Shown here in pieces: positions 21,675 to 33,078 of a stretch of 64,000 bases of DNA. Each line of letters starts with the position of its first letter. Within the stretch, counting starts at the first letter, position 1. The stretch lies in NCBI GenBank assembly GCA_900073065.1, contig FJOG01000005.1:1844884-1908883 (forward strand), given 5' to 3'. Below the pieces are notes generated by a model that saw only the letters and a list, made by a program, of their open reading frames with translations, had not been told where the DNA came from and did no database searches. Source of the stretch: Phialocephala subalpina. Taxonomy: Eukaryota; Ascomycota; Leotiomycetes; Helotiales; Mollisiaceae. The translations under genes were made by a program, and so were the position numbers.

Positions 21675-23809
21675 GTGAGCGGTGGTGATTTGAACGAGGT
21701 TTGTTTGAGTCGTGAGATGTTGGGACTGACAGTTGCAGCATGGTTTTTCTTTTGTCTATATATATCTAATGCATTGTGGCGTTGTTTTCTTCAAGAAGCA
21801 AAAGTAGCCTGCCAGGGTCTTCATTCACTAGTGCATTGTCTGATTTTCGCCGAACGACCTCATCGTGTTGCAAATCTGAAAGTTCACCCAGGTTTCGGAT
21901 ATTGAGGCAGAAGGAATGGTGTTGCGATATCCACCCCGCTCCGCTCCACCACAGCAATTTTCAACTTCCAATAAAACATTCACTATATTCTGTTGCACGT
22001 CGCGTTTCTTATGTATAGCCAAACACTCTTGCTAGCGTATTTGCTAGCGTTATATGAAGATGGCCAATGTCCCTCCTTCCCATCTCGGACCTTTTGTATT
22101 GTAGAGAGTTCAAATGTCCCTCTTTTCAATGGAAAATGAAGGATTTTGTTGCACATCATAAGCTCTTCCCTCGTTGCTAGACGGCAAGAGTTGAGAAGTT
22201 TGTCGGGAAGGTTGGCGAGAGGCTTGCCGGGACAGCTTGCTAGAAGGGGCTCGCGGCTACTACATGTGATGAATATGCGAGGTCGCTATTCTTGATCGAA
22301 ATTACGATGAAAGGGAGTCTTTTTACTCTAACTTGGATTTGTTGTCAAGATTATAGTAATTATCAATAGAATCGGCCGTTTTCCTAGCAAGCAGACAACG
22401 AAGAGATCGAGGCTAACAGCTCGAAGCTATTCCTCGAAATTGACGAGGAGATTCTACCTTTCCGCCAGTCCAAGAGAGTACCCTTGTGTTGGTAGTCTCG
22501 CACATACCCCTTGGTTCTTGGAGTTGTGAAGAAACTCGAGGGTAGGGGAGCTGGCTTTATGCCCTCCATGCTGTCGGTGGATGATTATATGGATCTCTTC
22601 GCCGCCTGTGGTCGGGCTAGGTTATGGAATAGGTATATAAATTTAAATGATAATTTTCCCCGTACCTATAAGCGAAAAGAATTAACAATGGAATTCACCT
22701 AGGGCTTCATACTCAGAAATATGCCTTTTGGTATGGCTGTGATTCGAGATGTCCTCAAAGTTTCATAATAGGGTTCTGATAATGTGGACTCGGCTCTTGA
22801 ATAAGGGATGTGCGCTCTTGATGGCAATTGTTAATCCTTTTGTTTTTGCGTTTTTTATTCCTTTTGAAGCGCAGGGGCTTGGGGACTCAATGCAAGGTGC
22901 CTGCGCAGCGGAGCGGAGTGTAGTCCCCTGCTTACTTTCAACTCGCAAAAAGAGTCTCAATGTCTGAGTTCCTATAGGATTTTCTATGATACGCTGGGAT
23001 TCCTTGCCTTTTGTTTCATGCCTAGTCTTTCGTTCGGCTTTAAGATCTTGAGTCCATTGACGATACTTGTATTGCACGTCTACATCTCAAGCTCAATTTC
23101 GGACATTGTCCTTTTCCTTTCTTTCATCACATATTCACATCTTCAACTTGATTTCCATCATTGAAGATCTATTTTCCTAAGCGGGGTTCGGACATTGAGG
23201 CTATTGCTGTCCGCCAGAGCGGGGCGGGGCGGGGCGGGGCGGGTATCAGGTGCTATCCGACCGTCGCTCCTTTCTCCACTTCCCGACCATCCGTTTCCGA
23301 ATAGGAAAAAAAATCCCCGAAGTAGACGCAAGTGTGGGGGAGCTGTCTCGGTCCCGAAGATTAGATCGCATGACTGTGGAGGCAAGGGTGTGCTGCAGCT
23401 TGGGTACAGTAAGCAAGCCACAGAGGCGAACCCCTGGATAAGCGAGAGTGCTGAGTGGGAGATGAAGTGGCTTGAGAGAGGGGTTGTGTGGTGACCGGTG
23501 ATTGGAAGAAGAGTGGTGTGATTTGTTAATTATGGTTTATATTTAGGAGTTTGAGATGGAAAGAATGCAAGAGGGGAAGGCACGCTCCTGCAAGAGCTGG
23601 TGTTGAAGGACCAAAACCGAAATGGTACTGAAACGTGACTTCCTTACAATATTTCTTTTCTCATCTAGCTTTCTGACTCTAATGATGAGTACGGATTGAG
23701 ATGATATTTGAGCCCCGTATTTTTCCCATACAGTCCCGCCATCAATTAACATTACTTTTTCATCCCACTTGTACCCTGCCGTCTCTCCGCAAATCAGTCT
23801 TCCAGCATC
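21675..23809. other. Intergenic, about 2.1 kb without a gene
   Basis: It lies between convergent genes. Only short frames without family features are present. 22310-22700 is AT-rich. A G-rich run is listed separately. Confidence 0.55.
23221..23243 (+). repeat. G-rich (GGGGC)n tract
   Basis: Four and a half copies of GGGGC in tandem, giving five G-runs of three to four separated by single C. This fits the G-quadruplex consensus on the plus strand. It lies about 570 bp beyond the laccase stop codon. Any function is unknown. Confidence 0.85.
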
Positions 23810-25937
23810 TCACAATCCCGAATCATCCTTCTTATAATAACTCGTCGCATACCAATCATCCCAAGCCTCACACTGACTCCCAATGCTCCCCAAACTAAAC
23901 GTACTCTCAATCTCACTTGCTCTCTCCAAAAACTGCACCGCAAGCCCCTCTCCCACATGCCAAGCAATATGACAATGCATCAACCAGGCCCCCGGATTAT
24001 TCGTCTCGAAAGCTAACACTAACCAACCTCCGGCGGGGAGCATGGCGACGTCTCGGCGGGGTGGATTGGAGTATTGGAGGGAGGTGGGATCGGAGAATGT
24101 TCCGGTGCCGGAGCCGAGAAGGTAGAAGTCGTGACCGTGGAGGTGGATTGGGTGGGGGACGGTGGCGATGGTGCCGGCTATTGCTTGGATGATCCAGAAG
24201 TGTAGCTGTTTTCATATATTAACCTTATGTCCGAAAATTGGGATACGGTGGGAATGAGAACATACCTTGTTGGCTTCAGGCAACTGGATCAGGTTGAGAT
24301 CCGTGGCGAAGGTGGTGTTGCCGTCTTCAACATACTTCAACGTCGGGTCCTCCCAGTCGACGTCGATCACCGACCCATTGACGTTCCACTGCGCGACACT
24401 TTGTCCGTTGCTCGCGGTCCCGATGTCGAGCAGCACATCCAACTCTTCATACTCAGTCAGGAAGTTCGTGCTGTCGACGTTCTTGACTACATATGGAATG
24501 AGTCCACTTTCATCATTGCAGTTCTGCGGTGCGGTGGTACCGGTTGATGTCGGGTTGGTGTCAGCAGCGCCTGTGTAAGAAAAGATAGACATGATATTTC
24601 CATTGTTGTTATTCGCGCCGCAAGCAGTCATTACTTCAGCTCTGAACCAATAGTTATCAACAGCTTGGTTCGCATCAATAATGACATCGTATCTTTCTCC
24701 AATACCGAGGAAGATCCATTCCGCGACATATGGTTGGGTAGGCACGAAGTCTGCTTGGATAACGGTGAGGTTGTGGTTATCGAGACTGACGCGGAAATGA
24801 TTGTCAACTGAGGTATTGATGAGTCGGAGGCGGTATTTCTTGCCGGATGTCAAAGTCACTTTGTTGTATGCTCCTCCACTTCCACTTGGATTCAGCATGG
24901 TGCCGTTGATTAAACCATTGTCGGCTACGGGAGGAGGACCGGGAATTGCTGCGAGGACTGATTTTTGAAATGCCGTTTGATAGTACCAGTCGGTGATGGG
25001 CATGGCTCCGAGATCGATGTCGTAGTTTGATGTTGCTGGGCCGGCGATGACGATTGGACCGAGGACTCCGTCGCCATACTGGGCCGAGTGGTGGGAGTGA
25101 TACCAGGATGAGCCAAACTGGGTGAGCAAGAAGGTGTATGTTCGAAATCCTCCAGGAGGGATTGGACATTCTGTGACTCCGTTCGTGCCGTCCATGTTGC
25201 CGGAGTTCATCTGGCGGATACCGTGCCAGTGCATGCTGGTACTGCAAGCAATTAGTTTTGAGTTCTCTAGAAGAAGAGGGGAACTTGCCCATTGTCCTGG
25301 AGATTGTTGACAACTGTGACAACGAGTGTATCACCCCAACCTGATCAAGTTAGCAGTTTGGACAGGTAAAGACCCGAGAAACTTACTAGCATGGAGGGTG
25401 GGACCAGGGTACTGGCCGTTAATTGCCATGACGAGACGTTCAGTTCCATCGGGTGCCATAGTCGTGTTTGTGATGGTCAAAGTGTACTAGAAAGTATCAG
25501 CTTGACTTAGGTTCTCAAAGCTCAAATAGACGTACAGAAACGGTATTTCCTGTCACCGGCCATGCGGTATCATAATCGGTAGCAATACTGAAGCCGTTGC
25601 CCCAACACTGTCTTGTGAACGGGCCATTCGTGCATGAAGAGTCGGCAACAAGTGAGGTAGACGAGGATGAGGATGAAGACGTCTTCGTAGAGGACACAGA
25701 TGACGACGAGCTTTTGATGCTTGATGTTGTCGAGACTTCGCTTGTAGATGAAGTTTTGGAGGAGGAGGATGTAGTCGTTTTTTTCGCAGAGGAAGAAGTC
25801 GAAGTCGTTTTCTTGACGGCTCTTGCGTCGACAGCGATGCCATCGAATGGCGAAGCATCCCGATCAACAATCACGCCCGCAGAGGCAGTAAGAACGAGGG
25901 TAAAAAAGGTCGCGAGACCATACTTAAGAAATAGCAT
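23810..25937 (-). CDS. Laccase (secreted multicopper oxidase)
   Basis: The gene has about five GT..AG introns and no frame break. The start MLFLKYGLATFFTLVLTASA is a signal peptide. Residues about 40-95 are an unusual Lys/Ser/Thr-rich stretch before the mature-type N-terminus CTNGPFTRQCWGNGF. All copper motifs are present: HWHG (T2/T3) near 25230, SSWYHSHHSAQYGDG near 25090, HPIHLHGHDF near 24140, and HCHIAWHVGEGL near 23960 carrying the T1 Cys-His pair. The C-terminus (DDWYATSYYKKDDSGL) is typical of ascomycete laccases, including the DSGL end. It oxidises phenols with reduction of O2 to water outside the cell; roles in pigment, lignin or phenolic detoxification are inferred from family knowledge. 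The extension could be a propeptide or wall-interacting linker. Confidence 0.92.
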
Positions 25938-26375
25938 AGTGACAGGCTCAGCAAAAGAACGTGCTCAAAGCGAAAGACCAAAAAGCATAGAGAGAATTAG
26001 AGGCAATTTTTCTGCAAGGTCCCGGGGACTTTATCCAACAGCTTGAGGACCTCGACCGGGCGACACATTGTCCCTTTTGGCAGCAACATCGATGCTTCGG
26101 CAGACCGCATCGTGGAGTCGAGGTCTCGAGTCAGCGACTTCAAAGCTGAAGACCCTTTGATCCTTTCACCGGAGACTAAAAGATGACGATCAGTACAGCA
26201 GTCAGCCACTTTTCCCATGCAAATGCACAAAATCAATATTTCAATGCACTTACTCGAACTCAACATGGCATCGAGGTCGTTGAAAGTTGAACCAAGAATA
26301 GCATATGGGGCGTTGAGGAGAGGAATTTTGGAACTTGAGCTCTAGTCGAAGCACCATTGATGCCAAGACATAAGG
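25938..26375. other. Laccase promoter region
   Basis: Upstream of the laccase start, with no recognised gene. Its far end is cut by the Tc1/mariner insertion at the TA 26376-26377. Confidence 0.5.
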
Positions 26376-26377
26376 TA

Positions 26378-27687
26378 AGAGCTTCGGGCATTACTAGGCG
26401 TACAGCTAAGCGAGCACCCTTTATTTTACCGTTTCACTCTCTTAATTTTCGATCTACAACTCCCACAAGCACTCAAAATGGACGACAATATCCTCTCTTC
26501 GCCTGCAAAAGCTCATACTACTAATCAGAACTAGGATACTCCTACTAGATCTAAAGTTAAAGCCTTAAGAACTACTAGCAAGTCATATAGCGAGATCTCG
26601 AAACTAACCGGTGGGAAATTGTCTTAATCTACTATCCAAAAGATTATTAAAGTTCTTACTTCTCGAACTACACGCAAAGGCAAATAATATAAACCTAAAC
26701 TTCTTAAAAATCAAGATATCAAACGCTTTAAACGATGGATTACAGCCTCTTAAAATAACCGCCGCGCATTTTGGGCCCGCATAAAAATAGAGAATTATAT
26801 TGAAGCTTCCACTATTACTATCCGCCGCACTATAAGAGCATTAGGATACCGGAGATATATAGTATGCTTTTGATTATTCATTAGTAAAGAGCAAACTACA
26901 AAGCGTCTTACTTTTGCTTTTAAATACCGTTAGTAGGGAATAGTAAACTAAAGAAGAGTTATTTGGTCAAATGAAGCCACTTTTGAGATTAATAAAAGGG
27001 GCAAAGTTTAGGTTACGCGCCGTCCGGATAAAAAGAAGTATTAAACATGTATCAAATCGGTATATAAATCTAGCAAGGTATTATTAATAGTATAGGGAGC
27101 TATTAACTGGGATTAGAAGAGTTTTCTTATTTTATTGGAGAAGGAAAAAAGTCGGAAAGGTATATATAGTATTGTCTACTTGAAATAAATCCTCGAAACT
27201 ATTATCTTTCCTTATTATAATTCTTTTACTCCTTAAGAATAAAAGCAATTTATATTCATGGAAAATAGGGCCAAAGTTTATAAGAGAAAAGCGCGCTTAC
27301 TAAAGTTTAAGAAAAGTATTAAAAAGTTTAATTAGCCACTTTCTTTATTAGATTTTAATCCTATTGAAAAAGTATAGAGATAAATAAAGAATAAGATCAC
27401 CAAATTGGAGTTTATGCCTACTTTTATTGCAAATATAAAGGAAGTATTAAATGAGTTATAAAGCGAAATATAGTCTAAAGATTAGAGATATTTAATTAAG
27501 AGACTAACTATAAAGCTTAAAGACGTTATTAAGAGCAAGGAATGGCTACTATACACTAATAATCAAAAGAGATAATTAATCAACCTTTAAGAACACGAAA
27601 ATAAAAGAATTAGACTTGGATTAGGGCGTTATAGTTGTTAAAATTCAAGAATAGGTCAAGTGTACGCCGAGTAATGCCCGAAGCTCT
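26378..27687 (+). mobile_element. Complete Tc1/mariner element with terminal inverted repeats
   Basis: The ends are inverted repeats of about 27 bp (AGAGCTTCGGGCATTACT at the left, complement at the right, one mismatch soon after, both continuing GGCGTACA). TA target duplications lie at 26376-26377 and 27688-27689. The 1,310-bp element is very AT-rich and contains a full-length but mutated transposase frame. It sits between the laccase promoter and a gene-poor region. Confidence 0.93.
26478..27575 (+). pseudogene. Tc1/mariner transposase riddled with stops (RIP-like)
   Basis: From the ATG at 26478 a single frame runs 366 codons to 27575 but has many internal TAA and TAG codons. Several fit CAA or CAG changed to TAA or TAG, for example TSK..GGKLS*STIQKI and GK*YKPKLL. 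The N-terminal helix-turn-helix region is visible. The catalytic core reads VIWSNEATFE, where functional relatives have an Asp in place of Asn, then WVTRRPDKKK, and LDFNPIEKVWR, the DLNPIENVW hallmark. The Asp-to-Asn change and the stops mean it is dead. Length and frame are preserved, which points to point mutation (as by repeat-induced point mutation) and not to deletion. Confidence 0.9.
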
Positions 27688-27689
27688 TA

Positions 27690-28804
27690 CGGCAGCGGTC
27701 TCGAATTCAAAGCGGATCAAGCCAGCTAAAACCTGTCACGCAGAGAGAAACGCAGAACATCGTATCAAGTGGACCTACTTCGGAGCTTGCCAGATATCTT
27801 ATCAAGGGAATCTGCATCTCTTTGCCCCTCTTCAGCCACCAACAATGATTAGTAGCTTGCAACGCAGCGTCCCCTAACCGTGCACCTCAGTCAGCCTCAA
27901 GGTTCCTTGCCTTGCTGGCATGCCGAGTGGGCGGGTCATCCGATGTTTTGATTGGATGTTGGTGTACGTGTAAGTGATGCACCGTGGACAGAATCAAGAT
28001 TTCGTCCGTCCAGGCACACGACCACGACGCCTCATGATACGAGTGAGCCATGGCCACTGGGCTTTGTCGTCGACGGGCGTATGCATCCGAACTGATTCTG
28101 TATGCCAAGATTCACGAGAACCACTTCGTGCCTGATCCACTGGAGTGAGACTGGATGAACTGTTTCTATCTCCGGTACAGCGTTGGGGTTTCTCACACCG
28201 AGGCCATCAACCCGAGTGGGTCAAGGATCATCAGCTGCTTCCAGATTGCAATGAAGAGGTATATTTGAGCATAACCCTGCATTATCAATGCATCAGATAT
28301 GCCTTGGCTGGCCAGTCATGGTGTGAAAAAAGCAATATTGTTCTTTCTGGAGGTGCTTGCAGTATCGTGAAAAGAAATGAGCCCATCAGAGCATTTGATG
28401 ACCAGGAAGAGGTTGCGTCTACATCGGTTCATTCTCTGCCACAATACGACCTTGCGGGGTAGCTTGGAAATGCTTGTCGACTGTTGGGGTGGTGAGAGGA
28501 TGCTGGATGTAGAAAATCCTTGGACAGGGATGTCAGAGGGACGTGCAGCACCGGCACGCTGCCGAACTACGCAGTACCCACTATACTAAGGCTCTGTATC
28601 CTCCATCCCGCTTGATGTTCGCCCCTAATGTCAACAAAATTTCCTAGTCTAAAAACCATCTCGTCAATTATTTCTCTGCTTCATCCAGTTCTCCTGCAAC
28701 CCCGAGGAAGTACCTCCGCTATGAATTTGCGTGCAGATTGAACTCCACACCGCCGAAGAGCTTTGCATACGTCTTTGGTCCGAGTGGACGGCGACGAGGG
28801 CTAG
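27690..28804. other. Intergenic, no gene recognised
   Basis: A few open frames (for example 28145-28462) have no family features or splice support. Confidence 0.5.
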
Positions 28805-29212
28805 CTATCGATAGCTGTAAGAGACGCGCGTCCTGGAGGCTCTCCCCACTCTGTCAGCCGCTTCTTTCACGAATATATTTTCAACAACGCTGAGCCATGG
28901 CCCTGTGAACTTCTCTCGTGGGTCTATCAGCCTCGTGGCACCAGGAAAATGCAATCTGTATATTGATTTCTGCAAAGGAGATCCCACAAGTGACAAGAAG
29001 GAATTGTTGCAGGTATCCTGGTATTCGGGCGGCAGGGAGCTGTGGATAAGCATCAGAAGATCCTCCATGAATGGTCTGACCCTATGCACAAAGATCAAAT
29101 CGTCCCAGTGAAAAGACCCACTCCAGCCTTCTTTTTCTTTTAAGTTTGCTATAGTCCTTCGGCGTGGGCGATGATTGGCTGATTCGCTTCGTTCGGGACC
29201 GAGGGATATCAT
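28805..29212 (-). pseudogene. Possible DEAH-type helicase remnant
   Basis: A frame of about 135 codons contains LLMLIHSSLPPEYQ, then ATRLIDPREKF, then FVKEAADRVGRASRTR. The order and spacing resemble helicase motifs IV to VI of DEAH proteins, where motif VI normally reads QRxGRAGRT; here it is DRVGRASRT. The motif V region (TNIAETSLT in relatives) is not recognisable. No start or neighbouring exons are evident. Similarity is weak and by eye only. Confidence 0.27.
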
Positions 29213-29776
29213 TGCTCTGGTCTTCGATCAGATATCGCCCATCGCCTGTTTTGTTCTATTCCGGTCTTCGTATTCAAGATAATCCGACGCCGGATTGCTC
29301 AAGGGCTCCCAAACGTGTGGATAGCTTATGTGCATGCACGAAAACCTGGCCTAGGAGCTCGAGAGGCTCTCAAAGACAAAATCCCCAAAATCTGCTGATC
29401 CCCACAGTCCCCACTAGCTAGTTTGGGTTAAGATATTTTGTCATAGCTTGCATCTCTTTCTTTTACGTGCCTCTGCTGTACTTACCGCTTTCTGTTGCTT
29501 ATCCAGGCCGAATTTATGTACCTGATCCAAGTGGCTTACGCTCTGATTTTCTGACCCGATGCTAGCTCTGTCATTTCGATAGTTTGATCCTGTGCATACG
29601 AAGCTGTTCTTGCATCCCGCTGACTCGCCAAGTCTCCGGGACAAAAGCATTCTGAGGCCAAAGAATGGAGATAGGCGTGGAGCCTTGAAGGACGAGCAAA
29701 GGCCTCCAACATATCATTTAACTCTTGGTCTGGTTTCCGATAGATCAATTACTTTCGCTCGTACTTGTAACTCATC

Positions 29777-31561
29777 ATGCACTTTCTTTTTGTACCACTC
29801 GTTTTGTTGAATCTCATCAAGCTTGCTCACTGCACGTGCGAGTCATATGGTATTGACTTCACGAATGGCGGCTCCTACTTTATTGATGATACAGATGCAA
29901 TAGATTTTACATTCTTGACCCAGTTCGAAGGTATGTTCCCCTCATGTCCTCTCTGGACTATGCTGATACTGTTCAAAGGATGTGACGATGAAGAGATCAC
30001 GCCGATCCTCGTGGATCCGGACGAGAACGAATACTTCTGTTCTCAGATTGCTACAAGTCCGGATGATACATCCTTCCTGTCAACATGGTACATTGCATCA
30101 ACCTTGCTTCACAGTACTCCTCTGATCTAGTTCCAGTCCCATCTTGCAGACGGAAATGTTTAGCGGCTCGTGGTATATCGTCATTGAAGGTCTCACATTT
30201 GCATATGTGAGAACCTTCACCTTGACTGTTGGAGCTCCAACAACTGTAACAGTAAGTATTCCAATTCGAATTCATATGCGGCCATCGACTGACGGTTATA
30301 GGCAACTCCAACTGGTACGCAACCCCTCCTCAAACTCGACTCGACTCTGTTCCCAGACTTACTAACACCTGATCAGTCACCGTCGGCATCACTTCCACAC
30401 CTGATGCAGTCAGTGAGTACTTCCCGCTGGTCTAAATAGGGTTCCAAATACCATATGTGAGAACCTTCACCTTGACTGTTGGAGCTCCAACAACTGTAAC
30501 AGTAAGTATTCCAATTCGAATTCATATGCGGCCATCGACTGACGGTTATAGGCAACTCCAACTGGTACGCAACCCCTCCTCAAACTCGACTCGACTCTGT
30601 TCCCAGACTTACTAACACCTGATCAGTCACCGTCGGCATCACTTCCACACCTGATGCAGTCAGTGAGTACTTCCCGCTGGTCTAAATAGGGTTCCAAATA
30701 CCTATCTCCCAACCCTTGAGCCATCTAAAACAAACCAAACCCCTCACCAAACTAACAAAACAAATAGACAATCACAATAACCAAGACCACGAAAACAATC
30801 TCAACCTCCACAACCTCTACCCTTACCTCAACCGCAATCTGCACACCCCCCTACTTCCCGCCAGGAGTTGACCCCAAACTTCAAAACCCTCTCTACCTCC
30901 CACACACAACCATCATCCCTCATTCTTCGAAGAAAGCCAAGCCTCGACACGTCCGGGATGTCATGTATGCGAAAGCAAAAGGAATGCCTTTCAATGTTCG
31001 CCGAAATGCTCAGATTGCAAAACGTGGTCCTGGTACTTTCCTCGTTCTCCTCTTTCCTTGTCTCCATACTGATCGAATGCAGATGATCCAACCGTCACTG
31101 TAACGGAAACGACCTCCTCAGCAACAATTACAACAACAAGCACATTACCTGCTTCGACTATTGTGCTTACAAGTTCGTAGCCCTCCCATGCGTTTACCCC
31201 ACATCCCCGCCTTCGTTCCACCTCGCTAACGTAATATGAAGCATACACAACATCAATCAGCACTTCCACACCCCCAGCAATAACCAAATGCGCCGGCGTA
31301 ACAAAAGTCACGTACACAACTACGGCTCCAACTATGACTTTCACCAGATTATCTGTTAAGCAGACTACTGTTTTCGTTACCAAAACTGTTTCGATTTGGT
31401 AAGTCTTTTCTAAATTCTTGCTTTTGAGATTTTGAAGGGGAGGAGAGAAGGTGAAGAATTGAGTGATGAGGGCTAACACCTGGGGTAGTCATACTATTAA
31501 AACGACAACTACACCCAAGGCAGAGTATACGAGTTGTGTTAATAGTGGTGGATGGATGTGA
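29777..31561 (+). CDS. Secreted Thr-rich cell-wall-type protein
   Basis: A signal peptide (MHFLFVPLVLLNLIKLAHC) opens exon 1. The mature N-terminus reads YGIDFTNGGSYFIDDT, FLTQFEGCDDEE, ILVDPDENEYFCSQ and LSTCPILQTEMFSGSW across two introns. It resembles a domain found at the start of Ser/Thr-rich surface proteins in Leotiomycetes and relatives. After it come short exons rich in Thr and Val (TLTVGAPTTVT, VTVGITSTPDAV), a basic segment (SSKKAKPRHVRDVMYAKAKG) near 30930-31010, and more Thr-rich exons ending CVNSGGWM at 31561. No GPI signal is seen at the end of this model. A perfect 250-bp tandem duplication covers part of the Thr-rich exons; if it is an assembly artefact, the true gene is shorter. 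Exact exon structure after 30240 is tentative. Confidence 0.65.
30202..30701. repeat. Perfect 250-bp tandem duplication
   Basis: Bases 30202-30451 and 30452-30701 are identical by reading, with a period of exactly 250. The unit begins inside a coding exon (CATATGTGAGAACC) and spans two introns of the Thr-rich protein gene. The second copy joins in the middle of an intron, so its first exon lacks a proper acceptor. The same period occurs in the unrelated duplication at 60244. Confidence 0.95.
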
Positions 31562-33078
31562 GACCTGTGGGGGCCGAGGATGCGGGGGAATGGTGATGTG
31601 TTCCGTTTGAGGATTTGGGATTTGGATGTGAGAGATGAGAGTATGAGGGAATCTTGAGTGGAGAAGGGCATGAAAATAACGGATAAATTAATGATTAATA
31701 CGAGAACAAGACATGAAAGTTTCTTCATTGCACGTGACTTCCGTCTTGGAAAATGGCTGGAGCTGGACTTGAGCGCCAGCCGAGTTTACGAGCTTGCCAA
31801 GTGAAGGACTCATCTCAAAACCTTAAGAGGTCATCTCGTTCTCAAAATTGTGAAGTTGATACAGGGCATTGATGCTGCAAGTGAAGTTTTGGCTTTCACT
31901 CTTTACATTCACCTACTACAGCTTCTCCCTGAGTCACTCCTCTCATCAACCCGTCACAGAAGGGCATCAAATCTAGTCATCCCGCAGGCCGAACCAATAC
32001 CTATATAAGCTAGCGTCCGCCTTCTCACAAGAGCAACAACAAAGCATCCATATAATGAAGGCGTACAGTGGCTGTGGTGTCTAGGCTGAGAGAGAAAGCT
32101 TGGGTTTGAAGCACTTTGCTCAGGTCGAAGAACATAGTGAGAGAAGGAGAGGACTTGAGCTCGAGTTTTCCTGAAAAATATTTGTGAGTACGATGACTGA
32201 AATTGAGTTCGAGGGGCTTGACAGTAAGAAATGCCTTAACAGTCAATTGACAGCGAATGAGAACTTCGGATTGATAATTCTTGCTCTTCACTCCTGTCCT
32301 AGAATTAAATGTATCCCTTGATGAGGTATTGGCAGCAGAACATTCCACTTGAGATTTACATGCCAATACTGTTCTGCTATTCTTGACCGCAACCAAATCT
32401 GAAGGTGCCCCGGAATTGTGTTAGGTTGATGAGAGAAAGAGTAGTTGGTGGTGGTTTTCCTTGAGCAAAAGCTCCTTATATACACGGCAAAAGAGGCAAC
32501 AGAAATGAACAGATTGAGGCTTGAGTTAAACACAGCTAGTGCATATTTTAAAGCAAGAACTGGGGCCGGGAGGTGAATGGCAAGAAATACCAGCATTTTT
32601 GTCCATGTTTGTGTGATGCAAAGTAGTATAAATATGCTGCAGGAGTTCGAGGTTTAACTTTCTCAGAAACCAGCATATGTTGCGGAATAGCCAAAATATC
32701 CTCTTTGGCGGGTGAGCTTGGTCCTTTGTTTGTAAAGGCTGTCCTCTTAGGGCTGTGGACATGAGAGGCTTCTTTGTGTGGATACGAACCGTGTCTATGG
32801 TCTGCACAGAGAGGTACATGGATATAATGTGTGAATAGTTGGTAGAGATAGAACGATTGCGCTTGATACTTTGACAGAAAAATGGTTGGACTTGTGGCTA
32901 GAGTCGAGATAGTATCGGATTTGAAAGGAGATTAGACCTGAATGAGTTGCTGCCGCGGATTGTTGACGAGATGGAAGACAGGACTCGTTGTATCCCTTCA
33001 AGTGCTCGGAGTCTGAGCATCGGGAATGTTGTTCTCCAGAATGTACGTCGAGCCCATCTATCGAAGCTTGACGACGAC
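31562..33078. other. Intergenic, about 1.5 kb without a recognised gene
   Basis: It separates two convergent genes. Minus-strand frames at 32025-32819 have no family features. Confidence 0.5.

Noticed and set aside
25597..26046. Long acidic plus-strand frame opposite the laccase 5' end
   Set aside because: It is the antisense reading of the Ser/Thr-rich laccase extension.
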